From NCBI GenBank assembly GCA_030593785.1, contig JAUVGM010000019.1:1-14158 (forward strand): a stretch of DNA of 14,158 nucleotides, read 5' to 3'. Source of the stretch: Gammaproteobacteria bacterium (GTDB lineage Bacteria > Pseudomonadota > Gammaproteobacteria > UBA6429 > Thiohalophilaceae). Shown piece after piece: positions 8,400 through 14,158 of this stretch. Position 1 is the first letter of the stretch, and every line of letters starts with the position of its first letter. The position numbers were made by a program, and so were the translations under genes. The notes under the pieces are model-generated. The model had not been told where the DNA came from, searched no databases, and worked only from the letters and a program-made list of their open reading frames with translations.

Positions 8400-9282
8400 T
8401 ATCGTTAACTTTCCACATCAACTCGATCAAGCCTCAGGATTAAGACGTATGGCAAAACCAAAGCCCGTTAGAGTTATTACTATTGCCAGTGGTAAAGGCG
8501 GCGTGGGTAAAACCAATGTCTCCGTAAACCTTGCACTTGCTCTTGCCGCAACAGGTAAAGATGTCACTATATTAGATGCCGATTTAGGCTTGGCAAATAT
8601 AGATGTCATGCTTGGCCTTCACTCAACTCAAAACCTCTCAAATGTTATGAACGGTGAATGTGATCTGGAAGAAATATTGCTTGAAGGTCCTAATGGAATC
8701 AAAATTATTCCTGCTTCATCGGGTGTTAAAGATATGGCTGAAATGTCATCCGCTCAACATGCTGGCCTGGTGAATGCATTTAGCGAGTTAAGTCATAATA
8801 TTGATATTTTATTAGTTGATACCGCAGCAGGTATTTCAGACAGCGTTGTCAGCTTTTCCCGTGCAGCACAAGAAGTGATTATTGTTGTCTGTGATGAACC
8901 TGCGTCAATCACCGATGCATATGCATTGATTAAACTGCTAAACAAAGATCAAGGCATCTTCAAATTCCACATTTTAGCTAATATGGTTTCTGGTCCACAG
9001 CAAGGCCGGGAAGTGTATGACAAATTATCGAAAGTCTCCGATCGATTTCTAGATGTTGCATTAGATTATCTGGGCCATGTTCCATACGATGAGCACTTAC
9101 AGAAGGCCGTAAAGCGTCAAAAAGCCGTCGTTGAAGCGTTTCCTCGCAGCCGATCAGCGCAAGCATTCCAAACATTGTCAAAAAAGGTAAACAATTGGCC
9201 TGTACCCAGTGCATCTGGTGGACACCTTGAGTTTTTTGTGGAAAGGTTGGTATCAGGAACAACATTGGAGGTTCTGCCATGA
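8392..9282 (+). CDS. flhG: Flagellar number regulator FlhG (FleN), MinD-like ATPase
   Basis: FlhG/FleN is a MinD/ParA-family ATPase that limits flagellar number, acting on FlhF and on the master activator of flagellar genes. From ATG 8392 the product has 296 residues. The deviant Walker A motif is GKGGVGKT (34-41), LDADLGLAN lies at 61-69 and VDTAAG at 142-147. The C-terminus HLEFFVERLV resembles Pseudomonas FleN. The open frame extends further upstream (TTG 8368), but ATG 8392 is preferred because it includes DQASGLR at 12-18. This matches the DQAxxLR helix that in Bacillus FlhG stimulates FlhF GTPase activity. ATG 8449 has a better ribosome site (AGGA 8436-8439) but would delete that helix. 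The chosen start overlaps flhF by 8 bp. Family identity is secure; the exact start is less so. Confidence 0.93.
   Translation: MVDIVNFPHQLDQASGLRRMAKPKPVRVITIASGKGGVGKTNVSVNLALALAATGKDVTILDADLGLANIDVMLGLHSTQNLSNVMNGECDLEEILLEGPNGIKIIPASSGVKDMAEMSSAQHAGLVNAFSELSHNIDILLVDTAAGISDSVVSFSRAAQEVIIVVCDEPASITDAYALIKLLNKDQGIFKFHILANMVSGPQQGREVYDKLSKVSDRFLDVALDYLGHVPYDEHLQKAVKRQKAVVEAFPRSRSAQAFQTLSKKVNNWPVPSASGGHLEFFVERLVSGTTLEVLP
9267..9271 (+). promoter_or_regulatory. Strong ribosome binding site of fliA
   Basis: GGAGG lies 7 bases before the fliA ATG, inside the 3' end of flhG. It is one of the two strongest Shine-Dalgarno matches in the window, the other being that of cheY, and supports the ATG at 9279. 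Confidence 0.75.
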
Positions 9283-10007
9283 ATGGCATTGCGGCTTACG
9301 CACAACATCAACCCAACTACACAAATGATATGGTCGAGCGCCATGCTCCTTTAGTGAAACGAATAGCCTGTCATTTAATTAATCGATTACCTGCCTGTGT
9401 TCAACTTGAAGACATGATTCAAGCTGGCATGATTGGTTTATTGGAAGCTTCCGGGAAATATGATGAAACTCAGGGTGCGAGCTTTGAAACGTACGCGGGT
9501 ATCCGAATCCGTGGTTCAATGTTAGATGAAATTCGTAAAAATGATTGGGCTCCTCGCTCAGTACATCGTAAAGCAAGAGAAGTTGCTGAAGCAGTTCGTG
9601 AAATTGAGAATCAGCACGGTCGAGATGCGCGTGATACAGAAATTGCAGAAACTCTTGATATGAGTTTAGGCGAGTATTACAAAATACTTCAGGATAATAG
9701 TTACCACAAAGTTCTAAGCGTTGATGATACCAGTTCAATTACGGGCGAAACGATGCTTGATAGCATGTCAGATAATGCACCAGGTATTCTTGATGGTATG
9801 CATAAAGATGATATGCAGCGTCTATTGTCAAATGCGATTGCTGGACTGCCAGAACGTGAACGTTTAGTGATGGCTCTTTATTACGATGAAGAACTTAATT
9901 TACGTGAAATTGGTGCCGTTATGGGTGTGAGTGAATCTCGCGTTAGCCAAATTCATAGTCAGGCAATCATTCGTTTACAGTCTCGGATGTCTAACCGAGA
10001 AGATTAA
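9279..10007 (+). CDS. fliA: Flagellar sigma factor sigma-28 (FliA)
   Basis: FliA directs RNA polymerase to late flagellar and chemotaxis promoters once the hook is complete. The 242-residue product has sigma-70 family regions in order. Region 2 spans about 17-95, with LEDMIQAGMIGLLEA and TYAGIRIRGSMLDEIRKNDW. Region 3 spans about 95-150, with the conserved PRSVHRKAR entry. Region 4 spans about 178-235, with the helix-turn-helix LNLREIGAVMGVSESRVSQI. The length is normal for FliA. The start is an ATGA overlap with the flhG stop, preceded by a strong GGAGG at 9267-9271. A matching sigma-28 promoter lies downstream before cheY. No antisigma gene (flgM) is in the window. Confidence 0.97.
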   Translation: MNGIAAYAQHQPNYTNDMVERHAPLVKRIACHLINRLPACVQLEDMIQAGMIGLLEASGKYDETQGASFETYAGIRIRGSMLDEIRKNDWAPRSVHRKAREVAEAVREIENQHGRDARDTEIAETLDMSLGEYYKILQDNSYHKVLSVDDTSSITGETMLDSMSDNAPGILDGMHKDDMQRLLSNAIAGLPERERLVMALYYDEELNLREIGAVMGVSESRVSQIHSQAIIRLQSRMSNRED

Positions 10008-10040
10008 AGTTTCTTTCCCATACTTTTATTCGTATTACTG

Positions 10041-10056
10041 ATGAATAATTGTTCAT
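10041..10056. repeat. Imperfect 16-bp palindrome
   Basis: ATGAATAATTGTTCAT reads almost the same on both strands: ATGAA and TTCAT arms enclose a central AATT, with one mismatched pair (T/G). The size and symmetry would suit a dimeric regulator's operator, but one copy in AT-rich DNA could be chance. It lies about 80-95 bp upstream of the sigma-28 -35 element. Confidence 0.3.
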
Positions 10057-10090
10057 TTCTCTCTAAATAGCCTCAATACAGTAGATTTTC

Positions 10091-10111
10091 AAAAAGATAT
10101 TTAATCTTTTT
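10091..10111. terminator. Weak AT-rich hairpin, possible terminator
   Basis: AAAAAGAT and ATCTTTTT form an 8-bp inverted repeat around the 5-base loop ATTTA, with T-rich DNA to the right and A-rich DNA to the left. The stem has only one G-C pair, so it would be weak. It might give partial termination after fliA, or nothing. Confidence 0.25.
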
Positions 10112-10134
10112 AACTATTGTTTTGTCCTTTTCCT

Positions 10135-10161
10135 TAAGAAAATCATAAAACTGGCCGATAA
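10135..10161 (+). promoter_or_regulatory. Sigma-28 (FliA) promoter candidate for cheYZAB
   Basis: The -10 element GCCGATAA at 10154-10161 matches the sigma-28 consensus at all eight positions. Exactly 11 bases upstream is TAAGAAAA (10135-10142), a partial match to the -35 TAAAGTTT that keeps the important TAA. Spacing is canonical. The expected transcription start is near 10168, giving a leader of about 85 bases to cheY. The gene for sigma-28 ends 128 bp upstream, and chemotaxis genes are standard FliA targets, so the context agrees. Confidence 0.75.
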
Positions 10162-10171
10162 CTTATACAGC

Positions 10172-10209
10172 GATAGTGATGCTTATTGTTGTGATAGCGG
10201 TGTTATTGT
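10172..10209 (+). repeat. Imperfect direct repeat in the cheY leader
   Basis: GATAGTGATGCTTATTGT (10172-10189) recurs as GATAGCGGTGTTATTGT (10193-10209) with two substitutions and one missing base. The starts are 21 bp apart, about two helical turns. It lies just downstream of the predicted transcription start. It could be a regulator site or an RNA element; no function can be read from sequence alone. Confidence 0.4.
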
Positions 10210-10240
10210 GACTAGGTAAATCAATTTAAATGTGTACTGC

Positions 10241-10245
10241 GGAGG
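10241..10245 (+). promoter_or_regulatory. Ribosome binding site deciding the cheY GTG start
   Basis: GGAGG lies 7 bases before GTG 10253 but 19 bases before the in-frame ATG at 10265. The spacing favours the GTG start. Confidence 0.75.
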
Positions 10246-10252
10246 ATAACTT

Positions 10253-10642
10253 GTGGACACGGAAATGAAAATTCTTGTTGTGGATGATTTTTCTACAATG
10301 CGACGTATTATTAAAAACTTGCTGCGTGATCTGGGTTTTAACAACACAGATGAAGCTGATGATGGATTAACCGCTTTACCGATGTTAAAGACAGGCAAAT
10401 ATGATTTGTTAGTAACAGATTGGAACATGCCAGGTATGCAAGGAATTGATCTGCTTAAAGCCGTTCGGGCTGAAGCAGATGAAAGTCTAAAAAATATTCC
10501 TGTACTTATGGTGACAGCAGAGCAGAAAAAAGAACAAATTATTGAAGCAGCTCAAGCAGGAGTAAATGGTTATATTGTAAAACCCTTTACCGCTTTAATC
10601 TTAAAAGAAAAATTAGAAAAGATTTTTGCTCGTATAGGCTAA
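10253..10642 (+). CDS. cheY: Chemotaxis response regulator CheY
   Basis: CheY is the single-domain response regulator that carries the signal from CheA to FliM. The 129-residue product has all the active-site residues: acidic pair Asp11-Asp12, phospho-acceptor Asp56 (VTDWNMPG), Thr88, Tyr107 and Lys110 (VKPFTA). The stretch FSTMRRIIKNLLRDLGF is typical of chemotaxis CheY and not of other receivers. It starts at GTG 10253, chosen on ribosome-site spacing; the alternative ATG at 10265 would remove only four residues. Relative to E. coli CheY, the loop after RAE (around 73-78) appears about two residues longer. It is the first gene after the sigma-28 promoter candidate and lies 22 bp before cheZ. 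Confidence 0.96.
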   Translation: MDTEMKILVVDDFSTMRRIIKNLLRDLGFNNTDEADDGLTALPMLKTGKYDLLVTDWNMPGMQGIDLLKAVRAEADESLKNIPVLMVTAEQKKEQIIEAAQAGVNGYIVKPFTALILKEKLEKIFARIG

Positions 10643-10664
10643 TACAATAAGGGGTTGTTGAATT

Positions 10665-11405
10665 ATGTTGGAAGATAATGAACTTATTACAGACGATAAT
10701 ATTGCCCGTGTAAAAGATCTTTTGGTATGCATGGAAAAAGGTCACGAAGAAGATGCAATTGAAATTATTGACGAATTAACCTCAATTCGTGAAACCGAGT
10801 TGTATCAGGACATGGGGAAATTAACCCGTGAATTGCATGATGCCATTTCAAATTTTGGCATGGATGACTCCATTAATATCATGGCAGAAAAAAGTATTCC
10901 AGATGCTCGAGAACGATTGAATTATGTCATTTCAAAAACTGATGAAGCTGCAAATGCAACATTAGAGGCCGTTGAAGAATCAATTCCTATCTGTCGTGAT
11001 CTCAATAAGCAGGCATCAGAATTGCATGTAGAATGGAATAAATTTATACATCGCGAACTATCTGAAGATGAGTTTCGCAGTTTAAGTAAAGATATAAGCC
11101 AGTTTTTTAAGAAAACGGATGATTTAGCTACTGTAAAAGACCATTTAACTGCTGTTTTACTTGCTCAGGAGTATCAGGATTTAACAGGTCAAATTATAAA
11201 GAAAGTCATTAATCTTGTAGGTGAAGTAGAAGATAAATTGGTTGGATTGATCAAGATTACGGGAGCACCTCAAGTTAGCGAAAGTGGAGGGGCAGCTTCC
11301 GATGCATCTACACTGGATGGTCCGGTGGTTCCAGGTCTTGAACATAAAGACACAGTATCAGGTCAAGATGAAGTTGATGATTTACTTTCGAGTTTAGGTT
11401 TTTAA
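10665..11405 (+). CDS. cheZ: CheY-P phosphatase CheZ
   Basis: CheZ is a dimeric helical protein that removes phosphate from CheY-P and ends the signal. The 246-residue product has the catalytic segment AQEYQDLTGQIIKK at 167-180. By alignment to the E. coli pattern, Asp172 and Gln176 correspond to Asp143 and the catalytic Gln147. The C-terminus QDEVDDLLSSLGF is the conserved tethering helix that grips CheY, joined to the body by a flexible Ser/Gly/Ala linker at about 203-232. It is longer than the E. coli protein mainly in its helical N-terminal half. AAGGGG at 10649-10654 lies 10 bases before the ATG. The tethering helix resembles both the FliM N-terminus and the CheA repeats in this window. 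Confidence 0.96.
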   Translation: MLEDNELITDDNIARVKDLLVCMEKGHEEDAIEIIDELTSIRETELYQDMGKLTRELHDAISNFGMDDSINIMAEKSIPDARERLNYVISKTDEAANATLEAVEESIPICRDLNKQASELHVEWNKFIHRELSEDEFRSLSKDISQFFKKTDDLATVKDHLTAVLLAQEYQDLTGQIIKKVINLVGEVEDKLVGLIKITGAPQVSESGGAASDASTLDGPVVPGLEHKDTVSGQDEVDDLLSSLGF

Positions 11406-11429
11406 TTTTAATGTTGGAAATTTGTTGCT

Positions 11430-13589
11430 ATGGATGATGAATTACTTGAGGATTTTTTAATTGAAGCCGGAGAGATTCTTGAACAGCTGAATGAGCAGCT
11501 TGTGGAACTTGAGAATAGCCCTGATGATTCCGAATTATTAAATGCCGTCTTTCGTGGTTTTCATACAATAAAAGGTGGTGCTGGCTTCCTTGCGATTGAT
11601 GTCATGGTGGCTATTTGTCATCGTACAGAAGATATTTTTAACATGTTGCGTAACGATGAGTTGAAGATTGACAATCATCTTATGGACACGGTTTTACCTG
11701 TGCTAGATGTTTTAAATGATCAGTTTGATGCATTGCGCAGTGGCGAAGAACCTCAAGGGGCAGAGCAATCATTATTAACAGGCCTAGAAGGAATTATATC
11801 AGGTGATACTGGTGGTGAAAGTAAAGCTGTTGCCGAAGAAACAAGTTCTAGTGAATCAGAAGATATATCGGATGATGAATTTGAAGCAATGCTTGATGAG
11901 GCTGCTAGTAAAAAAGCTAAAGCTGAATCGTCTTCAGATGAAATCACAGATGAAGAATTTGAAGCCCTGTTAGATGATCTTCACGGAAAAGGACAGTTTA
12001 CAGAAGATGCTGGTAAAATTCCTGCTGCAGGAAGTTACGAAGAAAATAAAAAGAATGATGAAATTTCCGAAGATGAATTTGAAGCATTATTGGATGATAT
12101 TCATGGTAAAGGATCTTTTTCAGGTGACTCCTCAGCATCTACAAAGGACGAGAGTAAAAAATCTACGGGTAGTTACGAAGAAAATAAAAAGAACGATGAA
12201 ATTTCCGAGGATGAATTTGAAGCATTATTGGACGATATTCATGGTAAAGGATCATTCTCTGCTAGCTCTGAATCAAGTGATGTAAAAGAAACAAAATCTG
12301 TCATTAAAGCTAAAGCTGAACCACCCGCAAAAAAAGAAACTCCTATAGTTGCCTCTAAAGAAGTTACACCTGTAAAAGAAACTAAAGCTAAAACACCTGC
12401 GAAAGATTCTAAACCTCCAGCAGAAACATCAGTTCGTGTTGACACGAGTCGTCTTGATGAAATTATGAATATGGTAGGTGAGTTAGTACTAGTACGTAAT
12501 CGTATCACTCGTTTAGGTTCTGAAGGTGGTGATGCATCAGGTGAAGAAATGACTAAGGCTATAGCAAATCTGGATTTAGTAACCGCAGATTTACAATTGT
12601 CTGTAATGAAAACACGGATGCAGCCGATTAAAAAAGTATTCGGACGATTCCCTCGAGTTGTTAGAGACTTAGCTCGTAGCCTGAAAAAAGATATTCGTTT
12701 AGAAATGATCGGTGAAGATACTGACCTGGATAAAAACCTGGTTGAAGCGTTAGCCGATCCTTTAGTGCATCTAGTTCGTAATTCAGTCGATCATGGAATA
12801 GAAATGCCTGATGACCGAGAACAAGCCGGTAAGTCTCGCCAGGGCACAGTAACGCTTGCTGCATCTCAAGAAGGTGATCACATCTTATTGTCCATCACTG
12901 ATGATGGAGGTGGGATGGATGCAGATGTACTACGAAATATTGCAATTAAGAAAGGTATACACGACAAGGAATCAGCATCGAGATTGACTGATGTAGAATG
13001 TTATAACCTCATTTTTGCTCCTGGTTTCTCTACTAAAGAACAAATTTCAGATATCTCTGGCCGTGGGGTAGGGATGGATGTTGTTAAAACGGGCATCACC
13101 TCTTTAAATGGTTCAATTGAAATTGATTCTGAATTAGGTAAAGGTACCGTTATAAATATTAAAGTCCCATTAACGTTGGCAATTATGTCTACGTTAATGG
13201 TAAGACTTAAAGATCAACTTTTCTCATTGCCACTGGTTAATGTAAATGAAATTTTCCATCTTGATTTAACCAAAACAAATGTTATGGATGGTAAGCGTGT
13301 TGTTCTTGTTCGAGGAAAAACATTACCTCTTTATTATTTAAATAACTGGCTTGTGAATGGTGAAAGTAATGCTCCTTTACCAGATGCAGGGCACGTTGTG
13401 GTTGTACACATCGGAACGCAAAAAGTTGGCTTCATTGTTGATGAATTAATCGGCCAGGAAGAAGTTGTAATTAAACCTTTAGGTGCAATGTTGCATGGTA
13501 TTTCAGGTCTGGCGGGCGCAACTATTACTGGAGACGGTGGCATTGCATTGATTCTGGATATTCCAGGATTGATGAAAATGTATGCATAA
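11430..13589 (+). CDS. cheA: Chemotaxis histidine kinase CheA with repeat-bearing linker
   Basis: CheA is the receptor-coupled kinase that passes phosphate to CheY and CheB. The 719-residue product has P1 (about 1-110) with phospho-His45 in FHTIKGGAG. P3 dimerisation helices (about 335-395) begin VDTSRLDEIMNMVGELV. P4 is the ATPase (about 396-570), with N box HLVRNSVDHG (447-456), G1 box DDGGGM (491-496), FAPGFST (529-535) and GRGVGMD (544-550). P5 (about 570-719) is CheW-like. Between P1 and P3 no globular P2 is recognisable. Instead, residues 144-276 carry four acidic motifs around DEFEALLDD, followed by a Lys/Ala/Pro/Thr-rich linker (about 285-332). The ribosome site is weak (GGA at 11416-11418), so coupling to cheZ is possible. 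Kinase identity is certain; the repeat function is inferred. Confidence 0.97.
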   Translation: MDDELLEDFLIEAGEILEQLNEQLVELENSPDDSELLNAVFRGFHTIKGGAGFLAIDVMVAICHRTEDIFNMLRNDELKIDNHLMDTVLPVLDVLNDQFDALRSGEEPQGAEQSLLTGLEGIISGDTGGESKAVAEETSSSESEDISDDEFEAMLDEAASKKAKAESSSDEITDEEFEALLDDLHGKGQFTEDAGKIPAAGSYEENKKNDEISEDEFEALLDDIHGKGSFSGDSSASTKDESKKSTGSYEENKKNDEISEDEFEALLDDIHGKGSFSASSESSDVKETKSVIKAKAEPPAKKETPIVASKEVTPVKETKAKTPAKDSKPPAETSVRVDTSRLDEIMNMVGELVLVRNRITRLGSEGGDASGEEMTKAIANLDLVTADLQLSVMKTRMQPIKKVFGRFPRVVRDLARSLKKDIRLEMIGEDTDLDKNLVEALADPLVHLVRNSVDHGIEMPDDREQAGKSRQGTVTLAASQEGDHILLSITDDGGGMDADVLRNIAIKKGIHDKESASRLTDVECYNLIFAPGFSTKEQISDISGRGVGMDVVKTGITSLNGSIEIDSELGKGTVINIKVPLTLAIMSTLMVRLKDQLFSLPLVNVNEIFHLDLTKTNVMDGKRVVLVRGKTLPLYYLNNWLVNGESNAPLPDAGHVVVVHIGTQKVGFIVDELIGQEEVVIKPLGAMLHGISGLAGATITGDGGIALILDIPGLMKMYA
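11859..12260 (+). repeat. Four copies of an acidic DEFEALLDD motif within cheA
   Basis: In CheA numbering the copies are DISDDEFEAMLDE (145-157), EITDEEFEALLDDLHGKG (171-188), EISEDEFEALLDDIHGKG (211-228) and the same again (257-274). Copy 1 lacks the HGKG part and is the most diverged. Copies 3 and 4 sit in a larger duplicated block (listed separately). The region between P1 and P3 normally holds the CheY-docking P2 domain. The core resembles the CheY-binding peptides of FliM (SQDEIDALL) and CheZ (QDEVDDLL). Similar motifs occur in CheA of other polar flagellates as far as I recall, but I could not check this. Confidence 0.9.
12030..12260 (+). repeat. 138-bp-period near-identical duplication in cheA
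   Basis: Bases 12030-12122 and 12168-12260 are two 93-bp copies starting 138 bp apart. They encode the same 31 residues (CheA 201-231 and 247-277), beginning GSYEENKK and ending HGKGSFS. I count seven base differences, all at third codon positions and all synonymous. The 45 bp between them encode an unrelated Ser/Lys-rich spacer. This looks like a recent in-frame duplication or gene-conversion tract kept under protein-level constraint. Confidence 0.9.
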
Positions 13590-13630
13590 AATAATTCTTT
13601 ATGAATAAAAAAAATAAAGAGGACGATTGA

Positions 13631-14158
13631 ATGGCAGCCCGAGTTTTGGTTGTAGATGATTCTGGTTTTTTTCGACGCCGGGTTAAAGAGATTCTTGAAG
13701 AAGATCCAATGTTGACGGTCGTAGGTGATGCTGCCAATGGTCAGGAAGCAATTGATAAAGCATTAGAGCTTAAGCCTGATGTTATTACAATGGATATTGA
13801 AATGCCGGTCATGGATGGGATCAAAGCGACACAAAAGATTATGGAGACAAATCCTACTCCTATTGTGATGTTTTCTTCTCTTACTACAGAAGGAGCAAAA
13901 GCGACTTTAGATGCTCTTGAAGCGGGTGCACTAGATTTTTTACCAAAACGTTTTGAAGATATATCTCAGGACAGGGAAGAAGCTAAAAAATTACTTTGCA
14001 AACGTGTACTTGCAATTGCGCAAAAGAAACATACGTTACGGAATATATTACATGCAGCCACTAATAAAAAATCTGTAAAAACTTCTCCTTTAACAGAAAA
14101 AAAAAGAACGGCTGTAAACATTAGAAAATCAGGTGGTATTGATTTAGTTGCCATTGGT
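13631..14158 (+). CDS. cheB: Chemotaxis methylesterase CheB (partial, 3' end beyond window)
   Basis: CheB removes methyl groups from chemoreceptors, and amidates some sites, to reset sensitivity; CheA activates it by phosphorylation. The 176 codons present encode the receiver domain: acidic pair Asp9-Asp10 in VVDDSGFFRRRV, phospho-acceptor Asp55 in TMDIEMPVMDG, Ser82-Ser83 in MFSSLT and Lys106 in FLPKRFED. A basic, Lys/Thr-rich linker follows (about 130-165). The last residues, DLVAIG, are where the methylesterase domain normally begins, so the catalytic Ser-His-Asp residues lie outside the window. GAGGA at 13619-13623 is 7 bases before the ATG, and cheA ends 41 bp upstream. The SGFFRRR and FEDIS stretches resemble Pseudomonas CheB more than enteric CheB. 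Confidence 0.95.
   Translation, partial: MAARVLVVDDSGFFRRRVKEILEEDPMLTVVGDAANGQEAIDKALELKPDVITMDIEMPVMDGIKATQKIMETNPTPIVMFSSLTTEGAKATLDALEAGALDFLPKRFEDISQDREEAKKLLCKRVLAIAQKKHTLRNILHAATNKKSVKTSPLTEKKRTAVNIRKSGGIDLVAIG

Larger units (their letters stand above)
10008..10252 (+). other. fliA-cheY intergenic regulatory region
   Basis: This is the only sizeable non-coding stretch, AT-rich and without a credible gene. It separates the flagellar block from the chemotaxis block. From left to right it holds an imperfect 16-bp palindrome (10041-10056), an AT-rich hairpin (10091-10111), a sigma-28 promoter candidate (10135-10161), an imperfect 21-bp-period direct repeat (10172-10209) and the cheY ribosome site (10241-10245). 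No strong GC-rich terminator is visible, so some read-through from fliA into cheY is likely in addition to initiation here. Confidence 0.7.

Noticed and set aside
8579..8586. GCCGATTT inside flhG resembling a sigma-28 -10
   Set aside because: It encodes the conserved LDADLGL segment and has no -35 element at the right distance.
10005..10012. Perfect sigma-28 -35 sequence TAAAGTTT overlapping the fliA stop codon
   Set aside because: At the required 11-bp spacing the sequence is TTTTATTC, which does not resemble GCCGATAA, so this is a lone half-site.
11411..11437. 8-codon mini-ORF overlapping the cheA start
   Set aside because: It has no ribosome site and AT-rich context; short frames like this arise by chance.
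11974..12285. 103-codon open frame on the + strand inside cheA
   Set aside because: It is the out-of-frame reading of the cheA repeats, which is why it also looks repetitive. It has no ribosome site or family resemblance.
13601..13630. 9-codon mini-ORF ending immediately before the cheB ATG
   Set aside because: It has no ribosome site of its own, and its 3' part contains the cheB ribosome site. Coupling is conceivable but unsupported.
13590..13630. Possible terminator between cheA and cheB
   Set aside because: CTTTAT/ATAAA can pair only weakly, with no GC stem, and cheB clearly continues the operon.

Overview
The window is a nearly gap-free block of late-assembly flagellar genes followed by chemotaxis signalling genes, all on the + strand. 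The order is fliM-fliN-fliO-fliP-fliQ-fliR-flhB-flhA-flhF-flhG(fleN)-fliA, a 245-bp gap, then cheY-cheZ-cheA-cheB. cheB runs off the right edge. This order, together with the polar-placement pair FlhF/FlhG and a CheZ phosphatase, is typical of polarly flagellated Gammaproteobacteria such as Pseudomonas, Vibrio, Shewanella and Methylophaga-like groups. The DNA is visibly AT-rich, so a lower-GC member is likely. I cannot name the genus.

Bases 8-4875 encode the switch proteins FliM and FliN and the export-gate proteins FliO, FliP, FliQ, FliR and FlhB. Most junctions are overlaps or short gaps (8-bp fliM/fliN, ATGA at fliO/fliP, TAATG at fliR/flhB), pointing to one translationally coupled operon. 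flhA (4914-6989) follows after 38 bp. After another 69 bp come flhF, flhG and fliA (7059-10007), which overlap each other. FlhF and FlhG set the position and number of flagella, and FliA is the late-gene sigma factor sigma-28.

The gap at 10008-10252 is the only sizeable non-coding stretch. It holds a good sigma-28 promoter candidate (perfect GCCGATAA -10 at 10154-10161), so the FliA encoded just upstream probably drives cheYZAB. It also holds an imperfect 16-bp palindrome, a weak AT-rich hairpin and a 21-bp-period direct repeat in the cheY leader.

The proteins form one circuit. CheA phosphorylates CheY and CheB, CheY-P binds FliM in the motor switch, CheZ dephosphorylates CheY-P, and CheB adapts the receptors. 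The most interesting feature is in CheA. No recognisable P2 (CheY-docking) domain lies between P1 and P3. That stretch instead carries four copies of an acidic short motif around DEFEALLDD, closely resembling the CheY-binding peptides visible here at the FliM N-terminus (SQDEIDALL) and the CheZ C-terminus (QDEVDDLL). Two copies sit in a near-identical duplicated block whose DNA differences are all synonymous. No mobile elements, CRISPR arrays, tRNA or rRNA genes were seen, and no broken genes.
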